Shown here piece by piece: positions 10,031 through 20,471 of a DNA stretch of 64,000 nucleotides. Below the pieces are notes generated by a model that was not told where the DNA came from, searched no databases, and saw only the letters and a list, made by a program, of their open reading frames with translations. A program made the translations under genes and the position numbers. How positions within the stretch are numbered: the first letter of the stretch is position 1; each line of letters begins with the position of its first letter. Origin of the DNA: Schizochytrium sp. CCTCC M209059 (lineage: Eukaryota > Sar > Bigyra > Thraustochytrida > Thraustochytriidae); the NCBI GenBank assembly GCA_000818945.1, contig KN805437.1:94775-158774 (forward strand), read 5' to 3'.

Positions 10031-13000
10031 ATGCGCGCAATCGGGTTGCTCGCGGCGCTCGGCGCCACGGCGCTTGCACTCATACAGAGCGTCACACCAG
10101 CTCAAGCCGCTAGTGGCGTGCAAAACTGGGACGTAGACGATGATATCAGCGCCCAAAACTTTGCCGTTCCTGCGCCTCTTTCCAGTCAGGCACTCGCGAC
10201 CATATGCAACGACGTCCTCATGCCGAGCTGTGAGCCTGGCGGCACGATACGTAATACAGTCGTCGTGATGGACACAAGCAACAGTCTTTCGCGAGAATGG
10301 ATGTATACAGACGGACTTCGCTTTGTGCAAAAGCTCGGCTGCGCATTGCTGAGAAATGCCGCGAGCCGACTGAGCCTTGTTACCTTTGGCAGGGATGTTG
10401 TAGAGCGCGTTCCGCTCAATTCATACACAATGCAAGGTTGGGCTAACGAAGTACAGCAAAGCTTGCTCGAAGACGAAACGCTCGGCCAAGGCTGCTGCTC
10501 CCCTCTTGCGGAAGCGCTCGAGGCTGCAAGAACAATTCTCATTGATGCTCATACGGATGACGACGCCACAGATAATGAGGACGCAGAGACTCCAGATGCA
10601 GAAGAACTCATTGTTATCATTAGCGACGGTCGCGTCTACCCGAACGAAGCCTTTGAAGAGTATGCAGGCAAGGATTGGCTCACTCCGGATCAGTCTGTCG
10701 ACGCCTATCGCATGTCTGTTGTCCCTCATATCGCAGATGAGGTCAAGCAGTTCGGTATCGACTTGATGTTCGTGGGACAATCAACCAAGCAAGGCCTCCC
10801 AGCAGACAAAGACTGGGTGCTCGGCAACGTCGAGTCCTACTGCGTTGGGCAAGAGTGCTTTTCGACCGCGAAGGAGCCCTTTCCGATCGTTTCCTCCCCG
10901 CACGAGCTCTTTACGATCATTCCAAGCCTTCCCGACACGATGCATTCTACCAATGTCGATCTGCCTGATTGGCAGAAGCCTACAAGTCTTGCAGAGGTCG
11001 TCCTTGACCGCCTCTGCCAGATACAAGACGCAGAGCGTGAAGAGGGTGACGACGAAGATGAAGGTGGCGACTACTCAGGTGGCGACGTTTATACTGACGA
11101 CGAGACAGAAGAAAGTGGAGACTATTCTTCCAGCGATGAAGAGACCACTTCGAACGACCTTGACCAAATAAATACAAAGCAGCGCAGACTTCGTCGAACC
11201 CAAGAGACTGATGATGTGAGATCAGCCGCCGGACGTATTACGCGCGATGTCGAGGCTCTCTCATCGGTAGTTTCTTCAGCAGCATCGTCGCCGGCACCAT
11301 CCGTGGAGACTTGTGGAGAAGAGGCACGCGATCTGGTGGTCTTACTTGACGCCAGCTCTTCCATTGACCCTCACGTTTTCTACAGCACTGTGCTTGACAT
11401 TGCAGAGGAGGCCCTGGTCATGGCGCAAGAAGCAGAAGCAACGGCGCAAACACGACTTGTCGCTCTCGGACAGGAATTGGTCGAGATCCTACCTTTGGAA
11501 ACTCGAGACGTGGACGAGATTCGCCAAGCCATTGCGGGTCTTCGGGAACAGCAGGATCTCGCCTTTGCCTGCTGCTCGCCTCTCGCATTTGCCTTTGAAA
11601 AGATTGCAGAAGATCTCGACATTCGCGCCACCCCTGGCAATCGTCCTTTTGTTCTTTACATTGGAGATGGCAAACCTCGTCAAAACCTTCGTCTCGAAAG
11701 CGACTATGCATTTCTGGAGGAAGGAAGGCTTGACCATGCGACATATGTTACAAAGCAGGTTCCTGCGTCCGCGTGGATTCTCAAAAGCGACACAGAGGCA
11801 ACCCTCGCTTTTATAGGCGTTCCTAGTCGAGACGGCGCTGATCCTGATGCAGACTACTTTACCGAGACAGCTCTAAGAAGGACCGTTTGCGCAGCCAACA
11901 AAGACGAGTGCTACGAACAAGAGGTCCCGATTGCCTCTGAGCCTACTGAGTCCTTTGTCAAATTCCTTGGTCATGGCCCCGGAGCCCTTGCGCTCGAAGA
12001 CCTTCTCTCAGGCGGAGCATTGCGCTCCATGCTTTGTGAAGCGAAACGCACACCACCGTCACTGCACTATCCTAACTACGTCCTGTTCAGAGGTGAGGAT
12101 GATGACGATCAAGACAAGAAAGAAGAGGATGGCAAGAAAACGACACCCGCAACGAGCACGAAATCAGCGCAAGACCTTGTCAATGAGCTATTACTTGCTT
12201 TGCCGCCCTCGCAAGTCCTTGGGGGCGGACCAAGAGACCTCATGGTTATCGTGGATTCTTCAGGGAACATGGACGCAGAAACATTTCGCACGGATGTCGC
12301 AAGGATGCTCTTTCAATTGGCGCGCAGCATCAGCGCCGCACAAGGGAGTCAATTCGGTCTCATGTTCTTTGACGATCTTGTGCGAGAAGAAAGCGTACTT
12401 TCTCTGGCATCGCGAGGCTCCCAGGAAAGACTCCTGGGGATCGCTAGCATTCTCGACAATTACACATGCTGCGCGTCCGAGCAGGTTTCCGCGCTCGGAG
12501 AAGCTTTACGAAGCGCTCGACTCGCCCTTGCGAAGAGTCCGAGAAAGGACTCGAATGAACAGGTTCTCGTGATTTTGACTGCGTCCAATCCGGCCATGTC
12601 AACGCACTGGCGTGCGCGCTATTCCCGCGACCAAAACAATGCGCGCTACCTTGCGCGTTCCGTCCCATTCGAGGCTCGCGCATTACATCGTGACGGGGTC
12701 CGTGTCGTAGTGGCCGCTGGACCCGCACGTACTGACGAAAATGTGGTCAATAAGGCGTACTTTGCTGGAACGCTGCGAGCTGACTACGAATTTTGCCAAG
12801 AGGGACGATGCTTCATTTACCAAGGCGGAATTGTCTCGAGTCCCGCCGCAGAGAACCAGGTGATGCTCGATGCTTGGGGATCTTCTAGCTTCACCAACAA
12901 AGTTGCCCCTTTACTCGCGCAAGGAACAGCGAAGCCCACCATGGCGCCAACGAAGCCACCGACTGTGGAGACCGGACCAGCACATCTTGTTTTCATGCTG

Positions 13001-13549
13001 GACGATACAGTGAGCGCGGAGGACCGTCAGGAACATTTGCAGTTGATTCGCTCCGCGCAAGCCAAGTTTGCAGAGTTTAATGACAAGGCCGTCGTATCTG
13101 TGTACGTGGCAAGTTGCTTTGCCGGCGTGCAAAAACTGCTCGTTGGGGGCAACGCCACAGCGCTAGAAACCTTGCTCGAAACGCTGGAAAGCGAACCACT
13201 CGAGCTCGCCGACAGCACCTTGTATCGCTGCGCAAGTCCACTTCTCTTGCGCGCAAAGGCATTATGTGACGACCCTGCTCAGGCAAATGACTGCAGACTG
13301 GTTCTCGTGTATCTGACGGGCCGCGAGGGCCGTCTTGCGGATCTCGCTTCCGCAAGCTCGACCAATCAGCGTCTCCCACATTGGCACAAGAAGCTGCATT
13401 TGATGGCCGTTCTCGCCGGCGACCCCGGCGTTACTGCGGCGCGAATGTCTGCAGATCTTACCTCGATCGGTCTCCCACTCGTCACTTCTGACACCGAAGT
13501 TCTCGCGTACCTGCGCGCCGCAGTCCAAGACGTTGCCGCTGTCGCATAA
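10031..13549 (+). CDS. Secreted protein with four tandem von Willebrand factor A-like domains
   Basis: 1172 residues. The first ~27 residues form a classic signal peptide (MRAIGLLAALGATALALIQS, then an Ala-x-Ala-rich end), so the protein is probably secreted or surface-exposed. Four vWFA-like repeats start near residues 75, 435, 735 and 980, each opening with a hydrophobic strand and a MIDAS-like motif: DTSNS, DASSS, DSSGN and DDTVS. Only the first two keep the full DxSxS metal site. A cysteine motif (CCSPLAEA, CCSPLAFA, CCASEQVS, CASPLLL) recurs in each repeat. Acidic or Thr/Pro-rich linkers separate the repeats, including tracts around 340-390 and 690-705. There is no C-terminal membrane anchor. 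vWFA domains usually bind protein ligands through a divalent metal; the partner here is unknown. Confidence 0.8.
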   Translation: MRAIGLLAALGATALALIQSVTPAQAASGVQNWDVDDDISAQNFAVPAPLSSQALATICNDVLMPSCEPGGTIRNTVVVMDTSNSLSREWMYTDGLRFVQKLGCALLRNAASRLSLVTFGRDVVERVPLNSYTMQGWANEVQQSLLEDETLGQGCCSPLAEALEAARTILIDAHTDDDATDNEDAETPDAEELIVIISDGRVYPNEAFEEYAGKDWLTPDQSVDAYRMSVVPHIADEVKQFGIDLMFVGQSTKQGLPADKDWVLGNVESYCVGQECFSTAKEPFPIVSSPHELFTIIPSLPDTMHSTNVDLPDWQKPTSLAEVVLDRLCQIQDAEREEGDDEDEGGDYSGGDVYTDDETEESGDYSSSDEETTSNDLDQINTKQRRLRRTQETDDVRSAAGRITRDVEALSSVVSSAASSPAPSVETCGEEARDLVVLLDASSSIDPHVFYSTVLDIAEEALVMAQEAEATAQTRLVALGQELVEILPLETRDVDEIRQAIAGLREQQDLAFACCSPLAFAFEKIAEDLDIRATPGNRPFVLYIGDGKPRQNLRLESDYAFLEEGRLDHATYVTKQVPASAWILKSDTEATLAFIGVPSRDGADPDADYFTETALRRTVCAANKDECYEQEVPIASEPTESFVKFLGHGPGALALEDLLSGGALRSMLCEAKRTPPSLHYPNYVLFRGEDDDDQDKKEEDGKKTTPATSTKSAQDLVNELLLALPPSQVLGGGPRDLMVIVDSSGNMDAETFRTDVARMLFQLARSISAAQGSQFGLMFFDDLVREESVLSLASRGSQERLLGIASILDNYTCCASEQVSALGEALRSARLALAKSPRKDSNEQVLVILTASNPAMSTHWRARYSRDQNNARYLARSVPFEARALHRDGVRVVVAAGPARTDENVVNKAYFAGTLRADYEFCQEGRCFIYQGGIVSSPAAENQVMLDAWGSSSFTNKVAPLLAQGTAKPTMAPTKPPTVETGPAHLVFMLDDTVSAEDRQEHLQLIRSAQAKFAEFNDKAVVSVYVASCFAGVQKLLVGGNATALETLLETLESEPLELADSTLYRCASPLLLRAKALCDDPAQANDCRLVLVYLTGREGRLADLASASSTNQRLPHWHKKLHLMAVLAGDPGVTAARMSADLTSIGLPLVTSDTEVLAYLRAAVQDVAAVA

Positions 13550-13933
13550 AACCCCTTTCTGATGATCATTTTCGCTTCCCGCCCTTCTCGGCCTTCTTGT
13601 GGTTGTTTTCAGGTCCTCTTCTTTCCTTTCCTCTTCTTGCCTTGACGCAGGTCGGCGTGGTGGCCGAAATTTTGCAAGGCTCGGCATGGCCTACGTCCGC
13701 GGGCATGTCGATACGTTTAGGCCTAGGCCTAGGGCCTAGGGTAAGACCTTCGCATTGGACCCGGTTTCGCAATGTTCAGAGAATTTCTTCAGCAAATCCA
13801 CGCGCGAGCATCGAAGCTGGACACAGGACAGGCCCTTGCCACGGCGGACTGCACGAAATTTCTAGTAAAGGTTTTGGTCGAGTTTTGGAGGAGCGAGAGT
13901 AGGCTAGTACTACAATGAATGAAGTAGAAGAAA
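13550..13933. other. Intergenic region with palindromic GGCCTAGG cluster
   Basis: 384 bases between two co-oriented genes. It carries a tight cluster of overlapping AGGCCTAGG palindromes at 13719-13741, about 200-300 bases upstream of the next gene. Short upstream ATGs near 13915 end at once in stops. Nothing else was recognised. Confidence 0.6.
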
Positions 13934-15736
13934 ATGATGATGATCAATAATGACCGGCGAGTTGATTACCGGCTACATTGCGCGCGCGAGAGCAAGCAAA
14001 GTGGAAACCAAATTCGCGGCGGCGCGGGCGAGAAGATGCTTCGTGTGAGCGATGAAGACGAACACGCCGAGGGGGCTGGCGGGGCCGGCGTGGAGCTGAG
14101 GACGCTGGGCGCCTCGACGGCGTCCGCCGTGCCGAAAACCCCCGCTCGGCGTCGTAGAGGCTCGCCTTGGCGTGTGCGCATGGGAGTGCGCCCGCTCGTG
14201 GGGGTCTCGTGGCTGCCGTGGGAAGCGCGCGAGCTGACGTTTGGGCAGATCTTCGTCGCTGCACTCGCAATCGGCGCCTTGATCTCGCTCATTGCCAAGG
14301 ATTCGCTGCCGTGGCTTTCACAGTCGTACTGTGAGGCGAACTCGCGCAAGCCGTTCTGCGACAGGCTCTCGTACCGGCTCGCCAAGGCCGGGCGGCACCT
14401 GGGCACTGCCCTGCACATGCTCACGGCCGTTAACTTTTTGCTCGTCTGTCGCAAGCCGCTATACGCACTCTTTGGTCTTTCAATCGAGCGTCTTGCCAAG
14501 TGGCACAGATGGTCGGGTCATTTGGTCGTCATTGGGTCCGTCTTGCATGGTCTTGGATATTACAATTTGTGGATCTCGATGGACGAATGGAATAAAAAGT
14601 TTTACAAGTCCAAGAATCTTGCCGGAACGTTGGCCCTCGTCCCGCTTCTTGTGCTCTGGGCGTTTAGTCTCGAGCCCGTTCGCCGAGGGTGTTTTCGACT
14701 CTTTTATCGTGCGCATATTCTCTGCGTCCCGCTCTTTGTTGCGGGCCTTTGCTTTCACCACGAAGCGGACCAGTTTCTCCTTTTTGCGTGCGTACCCTTT
14801 GTTCTACTTTTTGGCGATAAATTGTGGCGCGCAAGACACGCGCGACGCCTCCCATGGCGCATTGCAGGCGTCCGCGCGATCGGAGACGACACTCTTTGCA
14901 TCGACATGGAACCTGTGCCGCGCGATGGGATCTTGGTCCTTGGCCTCTCCAAGTTTCCTGCTACCTCGTGGGTGTCTATTAACGTGCCTGTGCTTTCGCG
15001 ATGGCAGATGCACCCTTTTAGCGTCTGCAAATCCAAGGCTTTGCAACGAAGACATGCTACGAATCCGGATGCAGATCCTCCTGCAGCACTAACAGTGTAC
15101 TCTCGCGCCCCTGCGAATGCGGGAAACTGGACGCGGGCGGCACTGTCTCTTGGCGAAGCGTTGGTGAGCCAACACTGTTTTGTAGACGGCCCTTATGGCG
15201 CACTCGAACTTCCGCTCTCCCTTGGCGACTACGATGCCTATATTTTTGCCGCAGGAGGTATCGGGATCACTCCCCTGCTTCCAGTCTTTGAAGAATTGGT
15301 CGAGGCCGGTACATTGTCGAGCGTGCCTGGTCTCTTCGTCTTTACGACAAGCGACGCAAGTCTCTCTGAAGAGTTTCAACCAGTCCTGAACGACATTTCG
15401 GTCGCCGGTGAGTACGCCCAAACGCGCGTACACCTTACGGATGCATCTGCTGTGCAGCCATTGCAACCTGTGACAATGGAACGGGTCGTAGAAGCCGCTC
15501 AGGATGGCGCACAATCTCTCGTCGACCAATCGCAAGACCTTGAGGTGTCCAGAGGTCGACCAAACTTTAGTGAAAGTGCCGCGGACCTCATGGCGAGTCT
15601 GGCTCCCGGTTCGCTCATTGCTGCGCTGTGCTGCGGTCCGGTGTCCATGGACAGGGCTTTCATACAGGCCATCTCTGCGGTCTCACGCTCTCAAGGCGTT
15701 ACTGTGCATTTTCACCGCGAAGGTTTTGGTCTCTAG
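13934..15736 (+). CDS. Ferric reductase / NADPH oxidase-like flavocytochrome
   Basis: Membrane flavocytochrome that would move electrons from NAD(P)H through FAD and two hemes across a membrane, to ferric iron or oxygen. After a cytosolic leader, membrane helices cover roughly residues 95-300. Candidate heme ligands are the histidines in KWHRWSGH, GSVLHGLG, YRAHILC and CFHHEAD, matching the paired-His pattern of the FRE/NOX family. The FAD motif appears as MHPFSVCK (family HPFT/S). NAD(P)-binding motifs are VDGPYG and AAGGIGITPLLPVFEEL, with a final CCGPVSMDRAF. The longest frame starts at 13934, but its first 34 residues look like translated leader; the ATG at 14036 (MLRVSDEDEH) is a good alternative. 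Whether it is a metalloreductase or an oxidase is not decided by the sequence. No EF hands are present. Confidence 0.88.
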   Translation: MMMINNDRRVDYRLHCARESKQSGNQIRGGAGEKMLRVSDEDEHAEGAGGAGVELRTLGASTASAVPKTPARRRRGSPWRVRMGVRPLVGVSWLPWEARELTFGQIFVAALAIGALISLIAKDSLPWLSQSYCEANSRKPFCDRLSYRLAKAGRHLGTALHMLTAVNFLLVCRKPLYALFGLSIERLAKWHRWSGHLVVIGSVLHGLGYYNLWISMDEWNKKFYKSKNLAGTLALVPLLVLWAFSLEPVRRGCFRLFYRAHILCVPLFVAGLCFHHEADQFLLFACVPFVLLFGDKLWRARHARRLPWRIAGVRAIGDDTLCIDMEPVPRDGILVLGLSKFPATSWVSINVPVLSRWQMHPFSVCKSKALQRRHATNPDADPPAALTVYSRAPANAGNWTRAALSLGEALVSQHCFVDGPYGALELPLSLGDYDAYIFAAGGIGITPLLPVFEELVEAGTLSSVPGLFVFTTSDASLSEEFQPVLNDISVAGEYAQTRVHLTDASAVQPLQPVTMERVVEAAQDGAQSLVDQSQDLEVSRGRPNFSESAADLMASLAPGSLIAALCCGPVSMDRAFIQAISAVSRSQGVTVHFHREGFGL

Positions 15737-16077
15737 GCTTAGTAGATTTGCATCATGGAGTTCGCACATTGCAACACAACCTAGCGTTCATCAATAACCT
15801 CATCGAGTAGATTGCTTGTGTGTGCCGACAAATAGTGGTATCTTCAAAGTAGTAGGTATAGGGGTACGTAGTAGTAGTACTATACTAGCGCGGCTGGCAA
15901 AACGATTTGGACCTCTCGGCAGTAGCGACTGCCGCAGGAGCGGCGGCGGTGGCGGCGGCGGCAGCGGTGTCAGCTTGCTGCTGCGAGAGCGCTCGTAGCA
16001 GACCTCGAGGCGACTCGACTCGCGGCGTAGCTGCGCCAAGCGGCGGCTTCATCACAGCGCAGCAAATAGCAACTGCC
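15737..16077. other. Short intergenic region / CCZ1 leader
   Basis: 341 bases. It holds a GTAGTAGTA-type run near 15867-15886 and a GGCGGCGGT run near 15940-15965. The CCZ1 frame is open back to about 15907 but lacks an upstream ATG, so that part is treated as untranslated leader. Confidence 0.5.
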
Positions 16078-18330
16078 ATGGAGGCTCTCTTTGTGTTCAA
16101 CCGCAAGATCGGGTCCACGGACGAAGCCGCGACCGTGTCAGAGCGCACAGAAAAGCTTCTCTTTTACTCGTCCACGTGCGGCGATGCCCTCGAGGAACAG
16201 CTCGAGCGGCTGAGCATGTGCGAGGCCTTCATCGACCTATGCAGAAGCTTTGATGCCGACGATCCGTGCGAGGCTGTCTTTCTTGACAACCACGCGTACG
16301 CCATGCTGGAATGTGAGCCAGACACATGGATTGTGGTGTGTTGCAGAACACGGCTCGGCGACATGAAAGAGGACGAGCTCGTAGGCCTCACAAGCTCTTC
16401 GTTTGCGACCTATCTGTACAGATCCCCTGCGGTGGCGAGTAGCAGCAAACGCTCACCCATCGGCAAGCTTCCCTTTCGGCGCAACGTTTCTAATGCTTCG
16501 ATGCGTCGTCGCGCGTCCAAATCGCATCCCTCCCATGGAAGCTCTAACGTCAGCGACTCCCGCATCGTCGAGACCGCAGACCCAAGCGTTCACGTTTTGC
16601 GAGCCTTGCTTGATCGCATGTACAAACTCTTTTTGCTGTATCACGGTACAATTCAAGGTCTTCTCTGGCCTGAACACGTACAAGAAGACATCCCTATGCG
16701 TCTCAAGACGCTGCGCAAGATCTTGCGCAAGACGCGCCAGCTGCAAGAACTCGTCGATGAAGGCGATCTGAATCCGGACCCTGAGCAGGAAAAGCTCTTG
16801 CGGGAGCGCGAGGACAATGAAGACAGTCTTGCATCCATGCTGGCACAATCGACGGCAGACAAGGCTCGCGAGATGCTTGCATCGTTTTTGCCTGCCTTTC
16901 TTTCTCAAGTTGATTTTACGCGTCTGCATCTTCTCTATGAAGACTGTGCCTTGCCCTTTGCAACCGTCGAAAAGGACGTCATGGTGTCAGTGCAGCTACT
17001 CATGGACCGACTACAGGGCACATTCCCTTCCTCTGTGCAGTCGTGCGCGCTCTTGCATGCCGGTGAGATTGTGTGGAGCGCGCTTCCCATGGACATGCTG
17101 CGGAGCATGCATGCGCTTCTCGACATTATTCTTTGCGAGCGCGCCGAATCTCCGCACTCTGCGTCTGATGGCAGCAACGGGCGCTCACGTATTCAAGACG
17201 GCCGTCTTGCTTCTGCAAATGGCGACGAAGGTGCTATCGCCGCCAGTCTCGCAGATCGCCACGCATACCCCTTGTCCCCTGGCTTTTTGCGCATTGGGAG
17301 CGCCAGTGAGTCAAACGAGCACTCGCGTCCAGAAGACACGACCGAGCTCTACTTCCCTGAGCTCTTCAATTCCAGTGAGGGAGTCTTTCAGCGCGTGGCT
17401 GTTTATGGCATGGACCGAACGATTGCGCTGGTCTTGCTTCCCAACACCGACCCAAAGAATGCAACGCAATGGAGCACGCCCCAGCTGCTCGAGCTTGCTG
17501 GTAATTTCGAGGGGTTTCTGCATTCTGAATTGTCCACACTCGTCTGTGTCTTGGCACGAGATATGGAAGCCGAGCCTCAAGCCTGGGGTGGCCAAGGTTC
17601 ACCAACAAGTGGTCTCTCAAGCATGCGCAACAGCGAGCCAATGTCTCCTTCGCTCGCCGCGTCATCCCCCAACTCGCCTTCGCCCTGGTCAGGGTCGTCG
17701 GCAAATAACAATCAGTTTCTTGATGGATTAGGGCTTGTAAGCATCAAAGGAAGCGAGAATGAAGAGCGATCCGGGTCAGCTAGTGGTCCATCGTCGTCAA
17801 CACGCCTGGGCTGGTCTCGGGGATCTGCGGCGTCACCGCCGTCGGCGACAGGTTCGCATCAAGACCAACACTCGTTCTCGCAAGTAGCCCGGGGACAGGG
17901 ACGTGGTCGCACATTCCTTTCGACCATGTCAGCCACGTCGACGACCGGTGAGCCCGAGGAGCAGTACTTGTATATTAATGAGAGCAGCAGCGTCGTCAGC
18001 ATCGCTGACGCTTGGCTGGCCAAAGTCCAAGGTCCTGATTCTGGAGCATTTCCATCGAATCACGATCTTGGTCTTTTATTCACGTCCAATTTACTTACGG
18101 CGATCAACAATGCCCGCCGCGAATTTTCCATGGAAGCAACCGAGCGCATGCTCATTATTCAATTCGTGCGGCCGAATAGCTACCAACAGCAGAGCAGCTG
18201 TTGGCTTGCATCCATCAAGTCGGGGACGCGCCAAGTGTATCTTATGGTTGACTCCAAGCACTCCTTTGAGTACGTGAATCAACGCGCACGAGCGCTTCGT
18301 GAGGGCGCGCTGCACTCAATCCTGCTGTAA
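16078..18330 (+). CDS. CCZ1: Vacuolar fusion protein CCZ1
   Basis: Partner of MON1 in the Rab7 guanine-nucleotide exchange factor that drives endosome-to-vacuole maturation (family knowledge). The ATG at 16078 sits in a good context (GCCATGG) and places the first longin domain at the very N-terminus, as in CCZ1: MEALFVFNRKIGS, then EKLLFYSSTCGD and WIVVCCRTRLGD. A second block (VLRALLDRMYKLFLLYHGTI, then FTRLHLLYEDCALPF and LLHAGEIVWSALPMDMLRSM) matches the region following longin 1. Ser/Gly-rich disordered segments lie near residues 355-400 and 500-620. The C-terminus (MLIIQFVRPNSYQQ, YLMVDSKHSFEYVN) is compatible with the last longin domain. The 750 residues exceed fungal and animal homologues because of the linkers. 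It is convergent with EXO70. Confidence 0.82.
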   Translation: MEALFVFNRKIGSTDEAATVSERTEKLLFYSSTCGDALEEQLERLSMCEAFIDLCRSFDADDPCEAVFLDNHAYAMLECEPDTWIVVCCRTRLGDMKEDELVGLTSSSFATYLYRSPAVASSSKRSPIGKLPFRRNVSNASMRRRASKSHPSHGSSNVSDSRIVETADPSVHVLRALLDRMYKLFLLYHGTIQGLLWPEHVQEDIPMRLKTLRKILRKTRQLQELVDEGDLNPDPEQEKLLREREDNEDSLASMLAQSTADKAREMLASFLPAFLSQVDFTRLHLLYEDCALPFATVEKDVMVSVQLLMDRLQGTFPSSVQSCALLHAGEIVWSALPMDMLRSMHALLDIILCERAESPHSASDGSNGRSRIQDGRLASANGDEGAIAASLADRHAYPLSPGFLRIGSASESNEHSRPEDTTELYFPELFNSSEGVFQRVAVYGMDRTIALVLLPNTDPKNATQWSTPQLLELAGNFEGFLHSELSTLVCVLARDMEAEPQAWGGQGSPTSGLSSMRNSEPMSPSLAASSPNSPSPWSGSSANNNQFLDGLGLVSIKGSENEERSGSASGPSSSTRLGWSRGSAASPPSATGSHQDQHSFSQVARGQGRGRTFLSTMSATSTTGEPEEQYLYINESSSVVSIADAWLAKVQGPDSGAFPSNHDLGLLFTSNLLTAINNARREFSMEATERMLIIQFVRPNSYQQQSSCWLASIKSGTRQVYLMVDSKHSFEYVNQRARALREGALHSILL

Positions 18331-18526
18331 TAGCGGCAGCGAGCGAAAGGAAGCGGCAAAGGTAAATGAGAGGACGGTTATCCTTTTTTTAATATTCTTC
18401 TTTCTTCTTTCACAAATGAGTGAGTAATCGAGTGAATAGTACTTTACATAGCTTGATTGATGGATGGATGAATGGATGGATGAAAGAAAGCTGCCCTCGA
18501 CCCTTGAGTTGGACTGAGCCAGAGAC

Positions 18527-20407
18527 TTAGACGAGGCTCTTGCCGGAACGTAGGGCAAAGGATCCCATCGCTCGAGGGTCCGAGGCCGCTTCAGAAACCT
18601 CAAAAAACTGCGACAACATTGTTGAGAAAATGTCGGGCGAGTAGGTTAGAAAGTTGGACAGTCCCTTGCGCTGCACATATGCGCTTGACTCGAGACGTTG
18701 ATAGCCTTTCTTGTACGTCTCGAGCAGAGCAGATCGTACACGAAATCGAAGCTCCGTACGAAGCTCAAAGTTGGGCACTTCCAACGCACACTGCGACTGC
18801 TGAATGGTATCGAGCCACAGCTGCCAGGCGGAGCAAAATTCCACAATGCGCTTCTTTTGCTCAGAAGGAGGATTTGTAGCGTCGGGTGTGAGTTCCGCAA
18901 GCGGATCCGGTGACGAGAGGACTCCCTTGAGTGGGCCCGTCACAGCAGCCAGATAGATGTCCTTGGAGTTTTCAAGATCCTGGCGTCGCGCTTGCAACAC
19001 CTCGGAGGACTCCATGAGATCACCCAAATATCCTTCCTCTCTCGAGGCGCCCGACACGACAAAGTGCATGTTGTTGACCAAAAAAAGCGCGGATACAGGT
19101 GCTGATCCGGCCTCACTGCGACCGCTGCTGGCTTTAAAGAGAACCTTGGCAAAGCTGTCAAAGAGCTGCTCAATGTTGACACAGAACTCGCGTTCCTGGA
19201 TCTCCGGGTTCGTCTCATCCCCGTCAGGGGTAAGAAGCGACTGTACCACGCGTCGATATTCACAGAGACGGCGTACAAAAGACAGAACGCGGGTACTGGC
19301 AGGATGAACCGAGGCTGAGTCTGGTATTTTGTCGATAGGCTGCAAAAGAGCGTTGTACGCGCGTGGAAGGCTTTGCACAGCGTCAGAGCGCCACGACTTG
19401 CCGAGCAGGTTAAACTGGCTCCATGCCTCTTGCGGAAGCGCATTCTCGCTGCGACGGCTCGTGGCCGCATCTCGGTTTGCAGGAGAGCGATCGGCGCTCT
19501 CGCTGCGCTTGCGTGGCGACCCGGGTTCGCGTGCGTCTTCGGCAAGGTAGGAAATGGCCCCGGGGGCAAGAATGTCGTAAAACCGAGGTCGAAGGTCCTC
19601 AATTTTTTCCAGAACGTCCACGGCAGCGAAAATAGCCTCCGATGCAGCGTACGTTTTGTGGGTGTACTCGAGCGCGTCCTTCATGCCAATGCGAGCAAGA
19701 CGCTCGCAGGGTCCGACCATGCCGTCCAGGAAAAGTCGACGGCCCGTCCTTCCTCGAGGAAGCGCTCGAACGGCAATGGCCAGCTCGGCTTCGAGCGCAT
19801 ACGATGCGAGATCCAGCAGCTCGATCATGCCGTGCTCCCCCCGCCTATACTTTTTCAAATGCGCAGCCGATTTGTGCGAAGTCATACTCGAGCTGTGCAT
19901 GTCTCCGGACGCACCTTGATGTTCCGAACGGAAAGAGGCGGAGTGCGGCGTCGGTGGTTGCTGTTGCTGGTGCTGAAGAATTGCCCGTAGGCCCGAAGCC
20001 GATGATTGTGACGTGAGAAGCGGGGGCTCGTGTAGGCTGCGGTCGCTGCTTGACGCAGCTGGGCTTGGCTCCGAGCCCACTGCGCCTGGTGTAGTGGCAA
20101 GGTCTGTTCGTGGCATTGGGGCAGGCGGCTTGACACTCAATGGTGGCACTTGCGGCGAAGGACCTTCTGCTTTCTTCGAGGCGCGCCGGGAGCGACCCAG
20201 AATCTTGTCCTTCCACCGCTTCGACTTGCCGACTTTCATGCTCTTTGTCGAGGGATTGCCAGCATCGCTGGCGCTGTCGTTTTCAAAGGCACTTGGCGCC
20301 AAGCTTGCGGGGCTAAGAGCTTGCTGGGTACTCTGTGCCGAGGCGGATGCGCCGGAGATGCTCGGTTGGGCGACGGATCCACTCCGATCGGTTGCTGGGC
20401 TCTTGAT

Positions 20408-20471
<64 letters not shown>

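Noticed and set aside
20411..20470. Repeat-length slippage as the cause of the EXO70 frame switch
   Set aside because: A trinucleotide unit cannot change frame by gain or loss of units; a spliced intron with a GTAAGT donor explains it better.
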